A DNA stretch of 64,000 bases from Saccharothrix violaceirubra (lineage in GTDB: Bacteria; Actinomycetota; Actinomycetes; Mycobacteriales; Pseudonocardiaceae). Under the pieces are notes generated by a model. The model was not told the origin of the DNA and did no database searches. It saw only the letters and a program-made list of their open reading frames with translations. The DNA lies in the NCBI RefSeq assembly GCF_014203755.1, contig NZ_JACHJS010000001.1, positions 6,324,001 through 6,388,000 on the forward strand. Direction: 5' to 3'. A program made the translations under genes and the position numbers. Shown piece after piece: positions 52,284-62,300 of the stretch; position 1 is the stretch's first letter, and the number at the start of each line of letters is the position of its first letter.

Positions 52284-52291
52284 CCCCTACC

Positions 52292-53866
52292 GTGAGCCTG
52301 ATCGCACCGCAGTCCGCAGACGACGACGTGGTCGGCGTCGGCGAAGTGCCGCCGACGAGCCCGCCTCCGGGCAACGACCGCGCCGCGCGCGCGGACCAGC
52401 TCGAACCCGGCCCCACGAGCAGTGCCCTGCGCGGCTGGCTCGTGACACTGGCCGTCGCCCTGATCGGCGGTGTGGTCCGGTTCTGGAACCTGGGGTTCCC
52501 GACCGACAAGGGCACCCCGATGTTCGACGAGAAGCACTACGTGCCCCAAGCGGCACAGGTGTTGCGCAACGGCGGGTACGAGGACAACCCCGGGTACGAG
52601 CTGATCGTGCACCCGCCGCTGGGCAAGCAGCTCATCGCGATCGGCGAGTGGCTGTTCGGGTACGACGGGGTCGGCTGGCGGTTCGCATCGGCGCTGGCGG
52701 GCACGGTCGTGATCCTGCTCGTGATACGGATCGCGCGCCGGCTGACGCGGTCGGACCTGCTCGCGGCGATCGCGGGCGTGCTGATGATCGCCGAGGGCCT
52801 CAGTCACGTGCAGTCCCGCATGGGCATGCTGGACAGCTTCATCACGCTGTTCGTCGTCGTGTCGTTCGCGTGCCTCGTGGCCGACCGGGAGCAGATCAGG
52901 GCACGGCTGGCGATCGCGGTCCGCGAGGGCTGGGTCGGCAACTCGCCGTTCGGGCCGTGGCTGGGCTTCCGGTGGTGGCGGTTCGCGGCCGGGATCTCGC
53001 TGGGCCTCGCGTGCGGCGTGAAGTGGTCGGGCGCCTGGTTCATCCTGTTCTTCGGCGTGCTGTCGATGTTCTGGAGCGCCACGGCCCGGCGCGCGGCGGG
53101 TGTGGAACGGCCGTGGCTCGGCTCGTTCGCCAAGGACCTGCTGCCGTCGCTGTTGGCGTTGGCGCTGCTGCCGATCCTGGCGTACGTCGCCACGTGGTGG
53201 GCGTGGTTCGGCAGCGAGACCGGCATCGACCGGCACATCGTCGGGGTCAAGGTGACCGGCGACTCCTGGATCCCGGACCCGTTGCGCGCGCTTTGGTACA
53301 ACAGCTCGAACGTGTTGGAGTTCCACACCAAGCTGTTGACGACCGAGACCAACAAGCACCCGTGGGAGTCGAAGCCGTGGACGTGGCCCATGGGGCTGCG
53401 ACCGATGCTCTACTACTACGAGGGCACGACGACGGGTTGCGGCGCGGCCACGTGCGTCGGCGCGATCATGCTCGTCGGCACGCCCGCCATGTGGTGGCTC
53501 GCGTTCCCGGTCCTGGCCTGGGCGCTGTGGAAGTCGATCGCGCAGCTCGACTGGCGGTACGCGGCCGTGCTCGTCGGCTACGGCGCGGGCTTCCTGCCGT
53601 GGTTCACCAACGTCGACCGGCAGATGTACTACTTCTACGCGATGCCCATGGCACCGTTCCTGGTCCTGGGCATCACGTTGGCGTTGGGCGACATCCTCGG
53701 CGCGAAGAAGGCCGGAAAGGAACGACGGGGCACGGGTCTGCTCGTCGTCGCCCTGTACGTGGGCCTGGTCGTGGCCAACTTCGTGTGGCTGTGGCCGATC
53801 CTCAACGGCATCCCGATCACCCCGGAGATGTGGGACGCCCAGCGCTGGCTGCCCTCCTGGCGCTAG
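52292..53866 (+). CDS. Dolichyl-phosphate-mannose:protein mannosyltransferase (Pmt)
   Basis: 524 residues with about ten membrane helices; GT39 family. The first luminal loop has the catalytic DE pair in PMFDEKHYVPQAAQVL, and PGYELIVHPPLGKQLIAIGEW, GLSHVQSRMGMLDSF and ACGVKWSGAWF are typical. It moves mannose from polyprenyl-phosphate mannose to Ser/Thr of exported proteins. The frame is open into rsmI, but GTG 52292 lies 8 bases after a TACGAT box. It stands next to rsmI as Rv1002 does. The Ser/Thr tail of the lytic transglycosylase in this window is a possible substrate (inference). Confidence 0.94.
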   Translation: MSLIAPQSADDDVVGVGEVPPTSPPPGNDRAARADQLEPGPTSSALRGWLVTLAVALIGGVVRFWNLGFPTDKGTPMFDEKHYVPQAAQVLRNGGYEDNPGYELIVHPPLGKQLIAIGEWLFGYDGVGWRFASALAGTVVILLVIRIARRLTRSDLLAAIAGVLMIAEGLSHVQSRMGMLDSFITLFVVVSFACLVADREQIRARLAIAVREGWVGNSPFGPWLGFRWWRFAAGISLGLACGVKWSGAWFILFFGVLSMFWSATARRAAGVERPWLGSFAKDLLPSLLALALLPILAYVATWWAWFGSETGIDRHIVGVKVTGDSWIPDPLRALWYNSSNVLEFHTKLLTTETNKHPWESKPWTWPMGLRPMLYYYEGTTTGCGAATCVGAIMLVGTPAMWWLAFPVLAWALWKSIAQLDWRYAAVLVGYGAGFLPWFTNVDRQMYYFYAMPMAPFLVLGITLALGDILGAKKAGKERRGTGLLVVALYVGLVVANFVWLWPILNGIPITPEMWDAQRWLPSWR

Positions 53867-54318
53867 TGGAGTTCGGTGATCGCCGGCGTCTTCGTGCTCA
53901 GGTAGATCATCGAACTGCGGTAGCCGACCACCTCGCGCCGTCCGCCCAGCCGGTCGACGACGAAGGTGTGCATGTGCTCCATGTCGCGCACGGCCACGTG
54001 CACGACGAAGTCGTCGACGCCCGAGGTCGTGTACACGGTCAGCACCTCGGGCAACGCGATCAGGGTCCGCTCGAACTCGGCGACCTCGGCCCGGGACAGC
54101 GGGCGCACGCGCACGGCCACCAGCGCCTCGACCGACCGGTTGAGCGCCTTGAGGTCGACCTCGGCGTGGAACCCCTTGAGCACGCCCCGGTTGCGCAGCA
54201 CGCGGACGCGTTCCAGGCACGTGGACGGCGCGATCCCCACGCGGGCGGCCAGGTCGCGGTTGGTGATCCGGGCATCCGTTTGGAGTTCCCGCAGGATCGC
54301 CGAATCCACTTCGTCCAC
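53863..54318 (-). CDS. Lrp/AsnC family transcriptional regulator
   Basis: 151 residues. The N-terminal helix-turn-helix is VDSAILRELQTDARITNRDL, AARVGIAPSTCLERVRVLRN, followed by the RAM ligand-binding domain (ALVAVRVRPLSRAEVAEFE, VYTTSGVDDFVVHVAVRD). Lrp proteins respond to amino acids. The divergent neighbour is an amino-acid permease, 79 bases away, the likely target. Its stop overlaps the pmt stop through CTAG. Confidence 0.94.
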   Translation of the reverse strand: MDEVDSAILRELQTDARITNRDLAARVGIAPSTCLERVRVLRNRGVLKGFHAEVDLKALNRSVEALVAVRVRPLSRAEVAEFERTLIALPEVLTVYTTSGVDDFVVHVAVRDMEHMHTFVVDRLGGRREVVGYRSSMIYLSTKTPAITELH

Positions 54319-54385
54319 GGCCGAATCGTGCCAGGTGCGCGGCGAATGTTGTTCGGGACGGCGGTTCCGGGCCGGTGGCCGTCCC

Positions 54386-54391
54386 TAGCTT
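54386..54391 (+). promoter_or_regulatory. -10 box of leaderless permease transcript
   Basis: TAGCTT is followed after 6 bases by GTG 54398 with no ribosome site. It lies in the 79-base gap where the divergent Lrp would bind. Confidence 0.45.
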
Positions 54392-54397
54392 GGGCCC

Positions 54398-55594
54398 GTG
54401 CGACTCGGGGTGGGACAGGCGACGGCGTTGGTGCTCGGGGGCGTGCTCGGGCCGGGGGTGTTGGCGTTGCCGGCGGCGGCGACGCGCGCGGCGGGACCGG
54501 CCGCGCTGGTGGCGTGGGCGGTGCTGCTCGCGGTGAGCGTGCCGGTGGCGCTGTCGTTCGCGGCGCTGGGTGAGCGGTACCCGGGCGGCGGCGGTGTCGC
54601 GGGGTACGTGGTGCACGCGTTCGGCCCGGCCGCCGGTGCGCCGGTCGGCTGGTGGTTCTACGCGTGCGGTGTGCCGGTCGGGGTGCTGGGCGGCGCGTTG
54701 GTGGGCGGGTCGTACGTCGAGGCGCTCGGCGTGGACGCGCGGCTGGTGGCCGTGGTGCTGCTGGTGGCGGCGTTCGGCACGAACCTCGCGGGACTGCGGG
54801 TGACCGGACGCGTGCAGCTCGTGCTGGTCGGCGCGTTGGTCGTGGTGTTGGCGGTGGTCGTGGTGACGGCGTTGCCCCGCGTGGGCGGGTTCACGCCGTT
54901 CGCGCCGCACGGCTGGTGGGCGGTCGGGTCGGCGGCGACCGTGCTGTTCTACGCGTTCTCCGGCTGGGAGGCGGCCAGCCACCTGTCCGGCGAGATCGGC
55001 TCGCCGCGCCGGGTCACGCTGTCCGCGCTGGTCGTGGTCGGTGTGCTGTACCTGGGACTGGCCATCGTGACCGTCGGCGTCGAGGGGGACGCGCCGGTCG
55101 CGACGCTGCTGGAACGCGCTTTCGGGTCGGGCGTGCGGCCGGTGACGGCGGCGGTCGCGGTGGCGTTGACGTTCGGCGCGATCAACACCTACATCGCGGG
55201 CGGCGTGCGGTTGGGCGTGGCGCTGGCGCGGGAGCGCGCGTTGCCGGCGTGGTTCGGCCGGGAAACGCGGAGCCTGGGCGTGTTGGGCGTCCTGTGCGTG
55301 GTGGCGGCGGCCGTGCTGTGGTCCGTGCCGCTGGACGAGGTCATGCGCGTGACGGCCGTCGTGCTGACGGCCGTCACGGGTGCGGGCATGGCGGCGGCGG
55401 TGCGGTTGCTGCCGTCGGGGTGGCTGCGCCGGTGTGCCGCGTCCGCGCTGGTGCTGAACGCGGTCGTGTTGGCGTTCAACGGTCTGCTGCTGCTCGTGCC
55501 CGTGACGCTGGCGGTCGCCGCGCTGGCGACCCGGCGCGTGCTGACTAGCGGACCGGCCGGGTCGGGGGTTCGGGGCGGTCGATCATCCGCGTGA
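54398..55594 (+). CDS. APC-family amino-acid permease (YjeH-like)
   Basis: 398 residues and about twelve membrane helices. The first helix has the substrate-binding loop of the APC family, LGGVLGPGVLALPAAATRAAG, and the sixth region has FYAFSGWEAASHLSGEIGSP. It probably exports or imports neutral amino acids; the YjeH/L-type group contains exporters. The divergent lrp gene suggests amino-acid control. Its last 50 bases overlap the end of the convergent kinase gene. Confidence 0.88.
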   Translation: MRLGVGQATALVLGGVLGPGVLALPAAATRAAGPAALVAWAVLLAVSVPVALSFAALGERYPGGGGVAGYVVHAFGPAAGAPVGWWFYACGVPVGVLGGALVGGSYVEALGVDARLVAVVLLVAAFGTNLAGLRVTGRVQLVLVGALVVVLAVVVVTALPRVGGFTPFAPHGWWAVGSAATVLFYAFSGWEAASHLSGEIGSPRRVTLSALVVVGVLYLGLAIVTVGVEGDAPVATLLERAFGSGVRPVTAAVAVALTFGAINTYIAGGVRLGVALARERALPAWFGRETRSLGVLGVLCVVAAAVLWSVPLDEVMRVTAVVLTAVTGAGMAAAVRLLPSGWLRRCAASALVLNAVVLAFNGLLLLVPVTLAVAALATRRVLTSGPAGSGVRGGRSSA

Positions 55595-57503
55595 CGGGAC
55601 CTTCCTTGCTCACACCCGTGCGGGACAGGTACGAGGTCAGCTCGCCGCGGATCTGGGCCAGGGTGGGACGGCGCTTGGGGTCCTGGTCCAGGGCGTTGGT
55701 GAGCAGGCGGTGGTGCGCGCTGAGCTGGGGCAGCTTCACGCACGGCTCGCCCTTGGCGGCGGCCATCAGCGACGAGATCGGGTTCTCCCGCGACCCGCGC
55801 GGCGGGTGCCCGGTCAGCGCGTAGCTCACGGTCGCGGCCAGCTGCCACGCGTCCGAGGCGGGCGTGGCGTTCTCGCCGCGTGCGGTCTCCGGCGCCAGGA
55901 AGTCGGGCGTGCCGACCATCATGCCGGTGGCGGTCAGGGTCGTGTCGCCCTTGGCCCGCGCGATGCCGAAGTCGATCAGGTGCGCGTTGCCCTCGCCGTC
56001 GACGATCACGTTGGAGGGCTTCACGTCCCGGTGCAGCACGCCGCGGTCGTGCGCGGCGGCCAGGGCGTCGGCCATCGTCACCCACAGCCGGGCCGCGAAC
56101 GCGTCCTGGAGCAGGCCGTTCTTCACGACCACGTCCGACAGCGCGGCGCCGTCGATGTACTCCATGACGATCGCCAGCCCGTCCGGGTCCTGGACGATGT
56201 CGAACACGCGCACGCAGTTGGGGTGGCGCACGGCCGCCAGCGCACGGGCCTCGCGCAGCATGCGCTGCTCGGTGTCGTTGTCCGGCGCGTGCGCGAGCTT
56301 GACCGCGACGGTCCGGTCGAGCTGGGTGTCCACGGCCAGCCACACGGTGCCGAAGCCGCCGCTGCCGAGCTGCCGCACGCGGCGGAACCGGCCGCCCGCC
56401 GGGTTCCACACCTTGCCCGACACCGGCGAACTCGGGGCCTCGTGGTTGCCGCTCTCGGGCCCGAACGGCAGCGGTCCCGGCGTGTTGGCCAGCGGCGCGG
56501 GCTGCTGCGACGGCTGCTCGACGCGCGTGGGCGCGGGCTGCTGCGACGGCTGGTCCACGCGCGTGGGCGGCGGGGTCTGCTGGGGCCGGTTCACCGGCGG
56601 CACCTCGGCGACCCGCGTCGGCGGGTAGTGGCGCTGCGGCGGCGTCGGCCGGTACGGCGGCACGGGCTGGTACGGCGGGATCTGCGCGGGCTGGTACGGC
56701 GGCGGCTTCTGGCCGGGCCCCAGGGGTGCGGGCGGCGGCTGGTTCGACTGCCGGGGCTGCTGCTGCGGTTGCTGCTGGGGCCGGCTCGGCTGGTGAGGCT
56801 GCCCCTGGGGAGCCGGCGGGGTGCCGCGGTCGCGGCCGGGACGGTTCAGCATGGCGGTAGTCAACCCGAAAACACGCACGACCAGGGAGCCGATCAGCGC
56901 AATCGGGAAGAATCCGAGCAGCAGGTGGCCGACCATCGTCACGGGCAGTGCCGACACGGCCACGAGGAGGAACGCGAACGGCGGCCAGAACACCCGGCGC
57001 GGCCACGACGGGCCGAGTCGGAAGGCCGAACCCGCCTGCGTCATCACGAAGAGCAGGCACAGCAACGCGAGCAGTGCCGTGACGCACGCCGCACCCAGGA
57101 ACAGCGCCCCTTCCTGGTTGGTGATCGCGCGGTAGATCGACGGCGCGTCCACCAGGTACTCCTGCTGTGTGAACGCCACGCACGGCGACTCGTCCAACGA
57201 GCCGATGCCGGGCAGCGTCCGGTCGTCGAGCGCGTGGAAGGTGTTGGAGAACAGGACCCACGGGAGCACGAGCGTGCTCACCACGCCCAGCACCGCGAAC
57301 AGGCCGCCGGTGATCGGGCCGTACGAGTTGCCCACGATCCGCCGCACACCGATCGACAGCAGCGCGGCCACGGTCGGCAGCACGCCGATGAGCGCGCCCA
57401 TCGCGGTCGTCGTCCAGGCCCAGTCGCCGAAGCACAGCGGCACCCCGGCCCAGCCGTGCAGCCACGCGAGCAACGACTCGGCCAGCGCCACGCCTCCCAC
57501 CAC
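55545..57503 (-). CDS. Membrane Ser/Thr protein kinase with N-terminal membrane domain
   Basis: 652 residues with an order reversed from PknB. About five membrane helices occupy residues 31-213 (in blocks 31-51, 62-86, 131-154, 171-213), a Pro/Gln-rich linker with PTRV/SQQPAP repeats runs 219-372, and the kinase domain is C-terminal (about 373-640). Kinase motifs are intact: LGSGGFGTVWLAVD loop (380-385), Lys402, HRDVKPSN with Asp493, DFGIA Asp511 and GTPDFLAPE. The start is uncertain among three GTG codons (57503, 57500, 57491). No PASTA domains. Overlaps the permease gene end by 50 bases. Confidence 0.9.
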   Translation of the reverse strand: MVGGVALAESLLAWLHGWAGVPLCFGDWAWTTTAMGALIGVLPTVAALLSIGVRRIVGNSYGPITGGLFAVLGVVSTLVLPWVLFSNTFHALDDRTLPGIGSLDESPCVAFTQQEYLVDAPSIYRAITNQEGALFLGAACVTALLALLCLLFVMTQAGSAFRLGPSWPRRVFWPPFAFLLVAVSALPVTMVGHLLLGFFPIALIGSLVVRVFGLTTAMLNRPGRDRGTPPAPQGQPHQPSRPQQQPQQQPRQSNQPPPAPLGPGQKPPPYQPAQIPPYQPVPPYRPTPPQRHYPPTRVAEVPPVNRPQQTPPPTRVDQPSQQPAPTRVEQPSQQPAPLANTPGPLPFGPESGNHEAPSSPVSGKVWNPAGGRFRRVRQLGSGGFGTVWLAVDTQLDRTVAVKLAHAPDNDTEQRMLREARALAAVRHPNCVRVFDIVQDPDGLAIVMEYIDGAALSDVVVKNGLLQDAFAARLWVTMADALAAAHDRGVLHRDVKPSNVIVDGEGNAHLIDFGIARAKGDTTLTATGMMVGTPDFLAPETARGENATPASDAWQLAATVSYALTGHPPRGSRENPISSLMAAAKGEPCVKLPQLSAHHRLLTNALDQDPKRRPTLAQIRGELTSYLSRTGVSKEGPVTRMIDRPEPPTRPVR

Positions 57504-57798
57504 CCCTTCTCGTCGCCTCTCAGGGTACGGGTGACCGGTGTCGCAACCGGTCCACTCGGACGGCGTGGTCCGCATCCAGTCGCCCGGACGCACGATCCCG
57601 TACCACGACGCGCGGAAACGGCCGCCCCGTCCCCGGCGTGCGCGGCCGGGTGGTGGAGACGGTCCAGCGTTCCGCGGGCGCGGTCGGCGTCCGGTACGCC
57701 ACGTCGGCGCCCGTGGCCGAGCAGGCGCTCCCACGCGCGGTCGGCTGGGTTCGCACGGGTCCGCTTCCGCGCGGCCCGTCCCCGCGACGCGCGGAAAA

Positions 57799-57822
57799 GG
57801 GGCCCGGCCGAAGCCGGACCCC
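57799..57822 (-). terminator. Intrinsic terminator of the secreted protease gene
   Basis: On the minus strand a 10-bp stem with one mismatch and a tetraloop TTCG is followed by TTTT. It lies 27 bases behind the protease stop and is the most canonical terminator in the window. Confidence 0.85.
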
Positions 57823-57848
57823 TCCTCCGCGTGTGCCTTGCCGCTAGA

Positions 57849-59177
57849 TCACACGCGCTGCCACAAAGCGGGCACCGACGGCGGTTCCCAACCGGGCTGG
57901 GCCGTGTGGCCCTGCAGGCACCGGTAGTTCGCGCCGTTGTAGGTCACCGTGGCACCGGCCGCGTAGGCCGTGCCCTGCTTCCAGGTCGTGTTGCCCGGGT
58001 TGGTCGGGCCGGTCGGACCCGTGGGACCGGTCGGGTTGGTGGTCGTCGTGCCACCGCCACCGCTGGTCATCAGGGTCAGGCCGTACGCCTGGAGGATCTC
58101 GTTGACCGGCTGGAAGTACATGACCGGCGTGCCGCCCGAGCAGGTGCCCGAGCCGCCGGACGTGACGCCCTGGGCCTGGTCGCCTGCCAGCCACGAGCCA
58201 CCGGAGTCACCGGGCTCGGCGCAGGCGTTGGTCCGGGTCAGGCCCGTGACCGTGCCCTCCTGGTAGCTCACGGAGGCGTTCTTCTGCTGGATGGTGCCGC
58301 AGTGCCAGCCGGTGGTCGAACCCGAGCGGCAGACCGACGCGCCGACGGCGGCCTCGGTCGAGCCATTCACCTGGACGGTGCCGGGGTACCGGTTGACCTC
58401 GGGCTTCATCGTGTTGCCGGCCGAGACGCGGACCCAGGCGTAGTCGTTGCCCGGGAAGCTGGAACCGGCGAACGAACCGCTGGGCTGCGTCGTGGACGCG
58501 CCCTGGGTGCCGCAGTGGCCGGCGGTGACGAAGCCGCCGTTGGTCACGGAGAAGCCGACGGAGCACCGCGAGCCGCTGCCGATGTAGTAGGCGTTGCCGC
58601 CGACCACGTCGATGTACGGCTTCGGGTCCTCGACGGACTGCTCGAAGCGGACGTCCGCCTCGTTCACGCCCGCGCTCTTGACGAACTGCTTGGCGCCGGC
58701 GGTGTCGCGCGTGAGCACGACGACCGTGTTGTTCTGCACGTCGACGTACCAACCCGGCACGGCCTTGGTGACCTTGCGCGCGTTGTTGTCGAGCTTGGTC
58801 TTGAGCGCGTCGAGCGTGCCCAGGTTGTTCTTGACCAGCTTCGGCGTGGCGCCGGCGTTGCGGATCGTCTGGATCTGGCTGTCGCTGGTGGCGGCGACGG
58901 TGAGCTGGGAGGCGTCACCGTTGAGCCACGCACCGGCGTAGGCCGGGCCGAGCTTGGCCTTCAGGTCGCCCTCGGTGCGGCTCGCGGCGTCCTCGCGGAC
59001 GAGGCGGTCGCGGGCCTGGTCGGTCGTGATGCCGAAGTCGCGGGCCATGGCCGCGATCATGGCGCTGTCCGCCGGTTGCGTAGGCGGGCCGGCGGTCGCG
59101 CTGCTGGTGAGTGCGACTGCCACGCCGGCAGCACTCACGACAACAACCGCGACGGCGGCGGCAATGCGTCGAGTCAT
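57849..59177 (-). CDS. Secreted chymotrypsin-like protease (streptogrisin/alpha-lytic type) with carbohydrate-binding tail
   Basis: 442 residues. ATG 59177 has AAGGAG 8 bases upstream and begins a signal peptide MTRRIAAAVAVVVVSAAGVA. An alpha-lytic-type propeptide (about 30-185) precedes the mature S1E protease starting near IDVVGGNAYYIG. The triad is His221 (TAGHCG), Asp245 (GNDYAW) and Ser325 (GDSGGSW), with paired Cys. A Gly/Thr/Pro linker (PTGPTGPTGP) leads to a C-terminal CBM5/12-like domain (WKQGTAYAAGATVTYNG, ending PPSVPALWQRV). It probably degrades protein in chitin- or glycan-rich material. Confidence 0.93.
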   Translation of the reverse strand: MTRRIAAAVAVVVVSAAGVAVALTSSATAGPPTQPADSAMIAAMARDFGITTDQARDRLVREDAASRTEGDLKAKLGPAYAGAWLNGDASQLTVAATSDSQIQTIRNAGATPKLVKNNLGTLDALKTKLDNNARKVTKAVPGWYVDVQNNTVVVLTRDTAGAKQFVKSAGVNEADVRFEQSVEDPKPYIDVVGGNAYYIGSGSRCSVGFSVTNGGFVTAGHCGTQGASTTQPSGSFAGSSFPGNDYAWVRVSAGNTMKPEVNRYPGTVQVNGSTEAAVGASVCRSGSTTGWHCGTIQQKNASVSYQEGTVTGLTRTNACAEPGDSGGSWLAGDQAQGVTSGGSGTCSGGTPVMYFQPVNEILQAYGLTLMTSGGGGTTTTNPTGPTGPTGPTNPGNTTWKQGTAYAAGATVTYNGANYRCLQGHTAQPGWEPPSVPALWQRV

Positions 59178-59326
59178 CCGCTGTGCTCCTTGCAGGGGGT
59201 GGGGACACAGTGTGGGTTTGCGGGGCCGTGCCATGACGCTAGTCAGACAAGCCGGACAGGGGATATTCCAGACGGGTCATATCACCGCGTTATGGTCTGG
59301 TCCTTTTATGATCTTGAGACCAGGGA

Positions 59327-62300
59327 TCACAGCAGGCTGAGTTGGGTGCCCTGCCTGCGCCGACGAGGCGATGCGTCGCCGATGCGCTCGATCTCCTTCA
59401 ACGGAACCAGAAACGGTGACGGCGGTCGTGCCGCCGAATGGCTCAAAAAGAGGTGACGCTGCGCACGCGTCATGCCCACGAAGAGCAACCGGCGCTCCTC
59501 GTTCGTCTCTTCTTCCGATGCCGGTGCACCCGGCCACCGCAGCGGCAGCAGCCCGTCCTCGCACCCGACGACGAACACCACCGGGAACTCCAGCCCCTTC
59601 GCCGCGTGCAGGGTCAGCAGCGAGACGCGGTCCGCGCGCGGGTCGAGCGTGTCGACCTCGACGCCGACGGACAGCTCGGTGTGGAACCGCTCGAAGTCCG
59701 CGCCGCACTCGGCGGCCAGCGGCTTGAGCAGTTCGTACGCGGTGTGGTCGTCGCCCGCGACCGCGCGCACCCGGTCGGCGACCGTGTCGCCCGGCGTGAA
59801 CGTCAGCTCGCGCACGATCCGCGCCACGCCCGGCCGGTCGAGCAGCCGGTCGTGCGACCGCTTCTGGAAGGGCAGGCCCGAGGTCGTCAACGCCTCGACC
59901 AGGGCCCGGGACTGCCGGTCCGTCCGGTAGAGCACGGCGAAGTCGGAGAACCCGAGCCCCTGCGTGCCGTCCTCGACGACCCGGCCGCTGTCGAGCGCGT
60001 GGAACGACGCGCCGCCGATGACCCGCTCGATCGTCCGCGCCACGAACACGGCCTCGGCCTGCTCGGACACCGCCCGGTGCAGGCCGATGCGCGCGTCGCC
60101 GTGCTCGCCCATCGGCCGCAGTTCCCGGCCCGGCACCAGCGTCGTCGGCTCGATCACCTGGAGGGCACCGGCGACCACGCGGGCGCTGGAGCGGTAGTTG
60201 CGGGTCAGGTGGACCTCGCGCGCGGTCGGGAAGTCGTGCTTGAACCGCAGGAAGAACCCGACGTCCGCGCCGCGGAAGCGGTAGATCGCCTGGTCCGGGT
60301 CGCCGATCGCGGTGAGGTTTCCGTCGGCCGGGGCGAGCAGCCGCAGCAGCCGGTACTGCTGCTCGTCGACGTCCTGGTACTCGTCGACGGAGATCCACCG
60401 GAACCGGTCACGGTAGCGGTCGACCAGGTCCGGGTCATCGGCGAGCAGTGCGAGGGGGACGGTCACCAGGTCGTCGAAGTCCACCAGGTCCAAGGCGCGC
60501 AACGCCTTCAGGTAGCGCTCGTCGCGTTCCTCGATCAGCCGCTTCGCCTGCTTCGCGTCACCCGTGATCTCCAGCGCGATCTCCAGCCGCCGGTCCGGGT
60601 CGGCGATGCCGAAGTCGGCGCCCAGCCCGACGCGGTCGTGGAGTTCGCGCAGCAGCAGGACGCCCAGCGAGTGGAAGGTGGCGATCGTCAGCCGGGCGGC
60701 GTGCGCGGGGACGAGCGCTTCGAGGCGTTCGGCCATCTCCTCGGCGGCGCGGCGGGTGAACGTGATCGCGAGGCACTGCTCGGGCGGCACGCCGTGGTCG
60801 GTGACCAGGTGCGCGATCCGGTGCGTGAGCGTGCGGGTCTTGCCCGTGCCCGGACCGGCGACGATCAGCAGCGGGCCGGACGTGGTCGCCGCGGCGGCGC
60901 GCTGGTCGGGGTCGAGGCCGTCGAGCAGCGAAACGCTTACGGGGTGCGGGGTCGCGGACACGGACTTGGACGCGGGCACGGCCGCGGGCCTGGGCGCGGG
61001 TGCGGGCCTGGGTTCGGGTGCCGGGCGCGTGGCCTTGGGAGGTGTGGGCGCGGCGACCTCGAACAGCGAGAACGACGCCTTGCGCCGGTCGAGTTCGCCG
61101 GGCTCGAACACGCGGATCACGCCGTACTCGCCATCGTACCCGGCGTCGCGGATCACCTCGCCGCGCCGCAGCCGGGTCAGGGCCTCGGCCAGCAGCGGCG
61201 AGTGCGGCTCGACGTCGTCGACCGGCACGTCCCGCAGGATCTCCAGCTCCGGGCCGAGCGCGGCGGTCAGCTTGTCGATCTCGGCGAGCACCTTCTTGCT
61301 CTTGGGCCCCGTGCCGACGATCTCGCTCATGATCTCCGGCAGCGGCACGAGGTTGCGGAACCCGGCGGCGCCCTCGGGCCGGAACCCCTCGTCGCGGTCG
61401 GCGAGTTCCTCCACGCGGCTGAGCACGCCGACGGTCAGCGGCTTGGCGCACTCGGGGCAGATCCCCTTGTGCGCGATGGTCTCCTTGGGTTCCATGCGCA
61501 CGTCGCACTTGCGGTGCCCGTCGACGTGGTACTTGCCCTCCTCGGGGAAGAACTCCAGCGAACCCGCGTGGCCCTCGCCGGTCTCCAGCGCGCGTTTCAC
61601 CGAGTAGTAGTCGAGATCGGTGTCGAACAGCGTGGCCTCGCGGCCGAGCATGGGCGGCGAGTGCGCGTCCGAGTTCGACACCAGCCGGTAGCGGTCCAGG
61701 CCCGAGATGCGCCAGTTCATCTCCGGGTCGCTGGACAGGCCGGTCTCGATCGCGAAGACGTGGTCGGCGAGGTCGGCGTAGCAGTCCTCGATCGCGTCGA
61801 ACCCGGATTTCGAGCCCAGGACGGCGAACCACGGCGTCCATACGTGCGCGGGCACCAGGTAGCCGCCGCACTCCAGCGTGATCTCCAGGAGGTCGCGCGA
61901 GTCCAGGCCCAGGATCGGGCGGCCGTCGGAGCCGAGGTTGCCGATCTTCGCGAGCCGGCGGTTGAACTCGGCGGCGGACTCCAGGTCGGGCATGTAGACG
62001 AGGTGGTGGACCTTGCGGGTGCGGTCGCCGCGCTTGTAGATCGTGGAGATCTCGACGGACAGCATGAACCGGACGGGCGCACCGGCCAGGCGTGGCGGCA
62101 GGCGGCGGTCGACGTCCCGGTCCAGGGCGTCGTTCAGCCGGAACACGCCGGGTTCGGCGGGCACGAGCGTGTCGCGCAGGTGGTCGTACCACGCCGGGTG
62201 GGTGAAGTCGCCCGTGCCGACCAGGGCGATGCCTTTGCGGCGCGCGTACCAGGTCAGGTGTTCGAGGTCGCAGTCGCGACTGCACGCGCGGGAGTACTTC

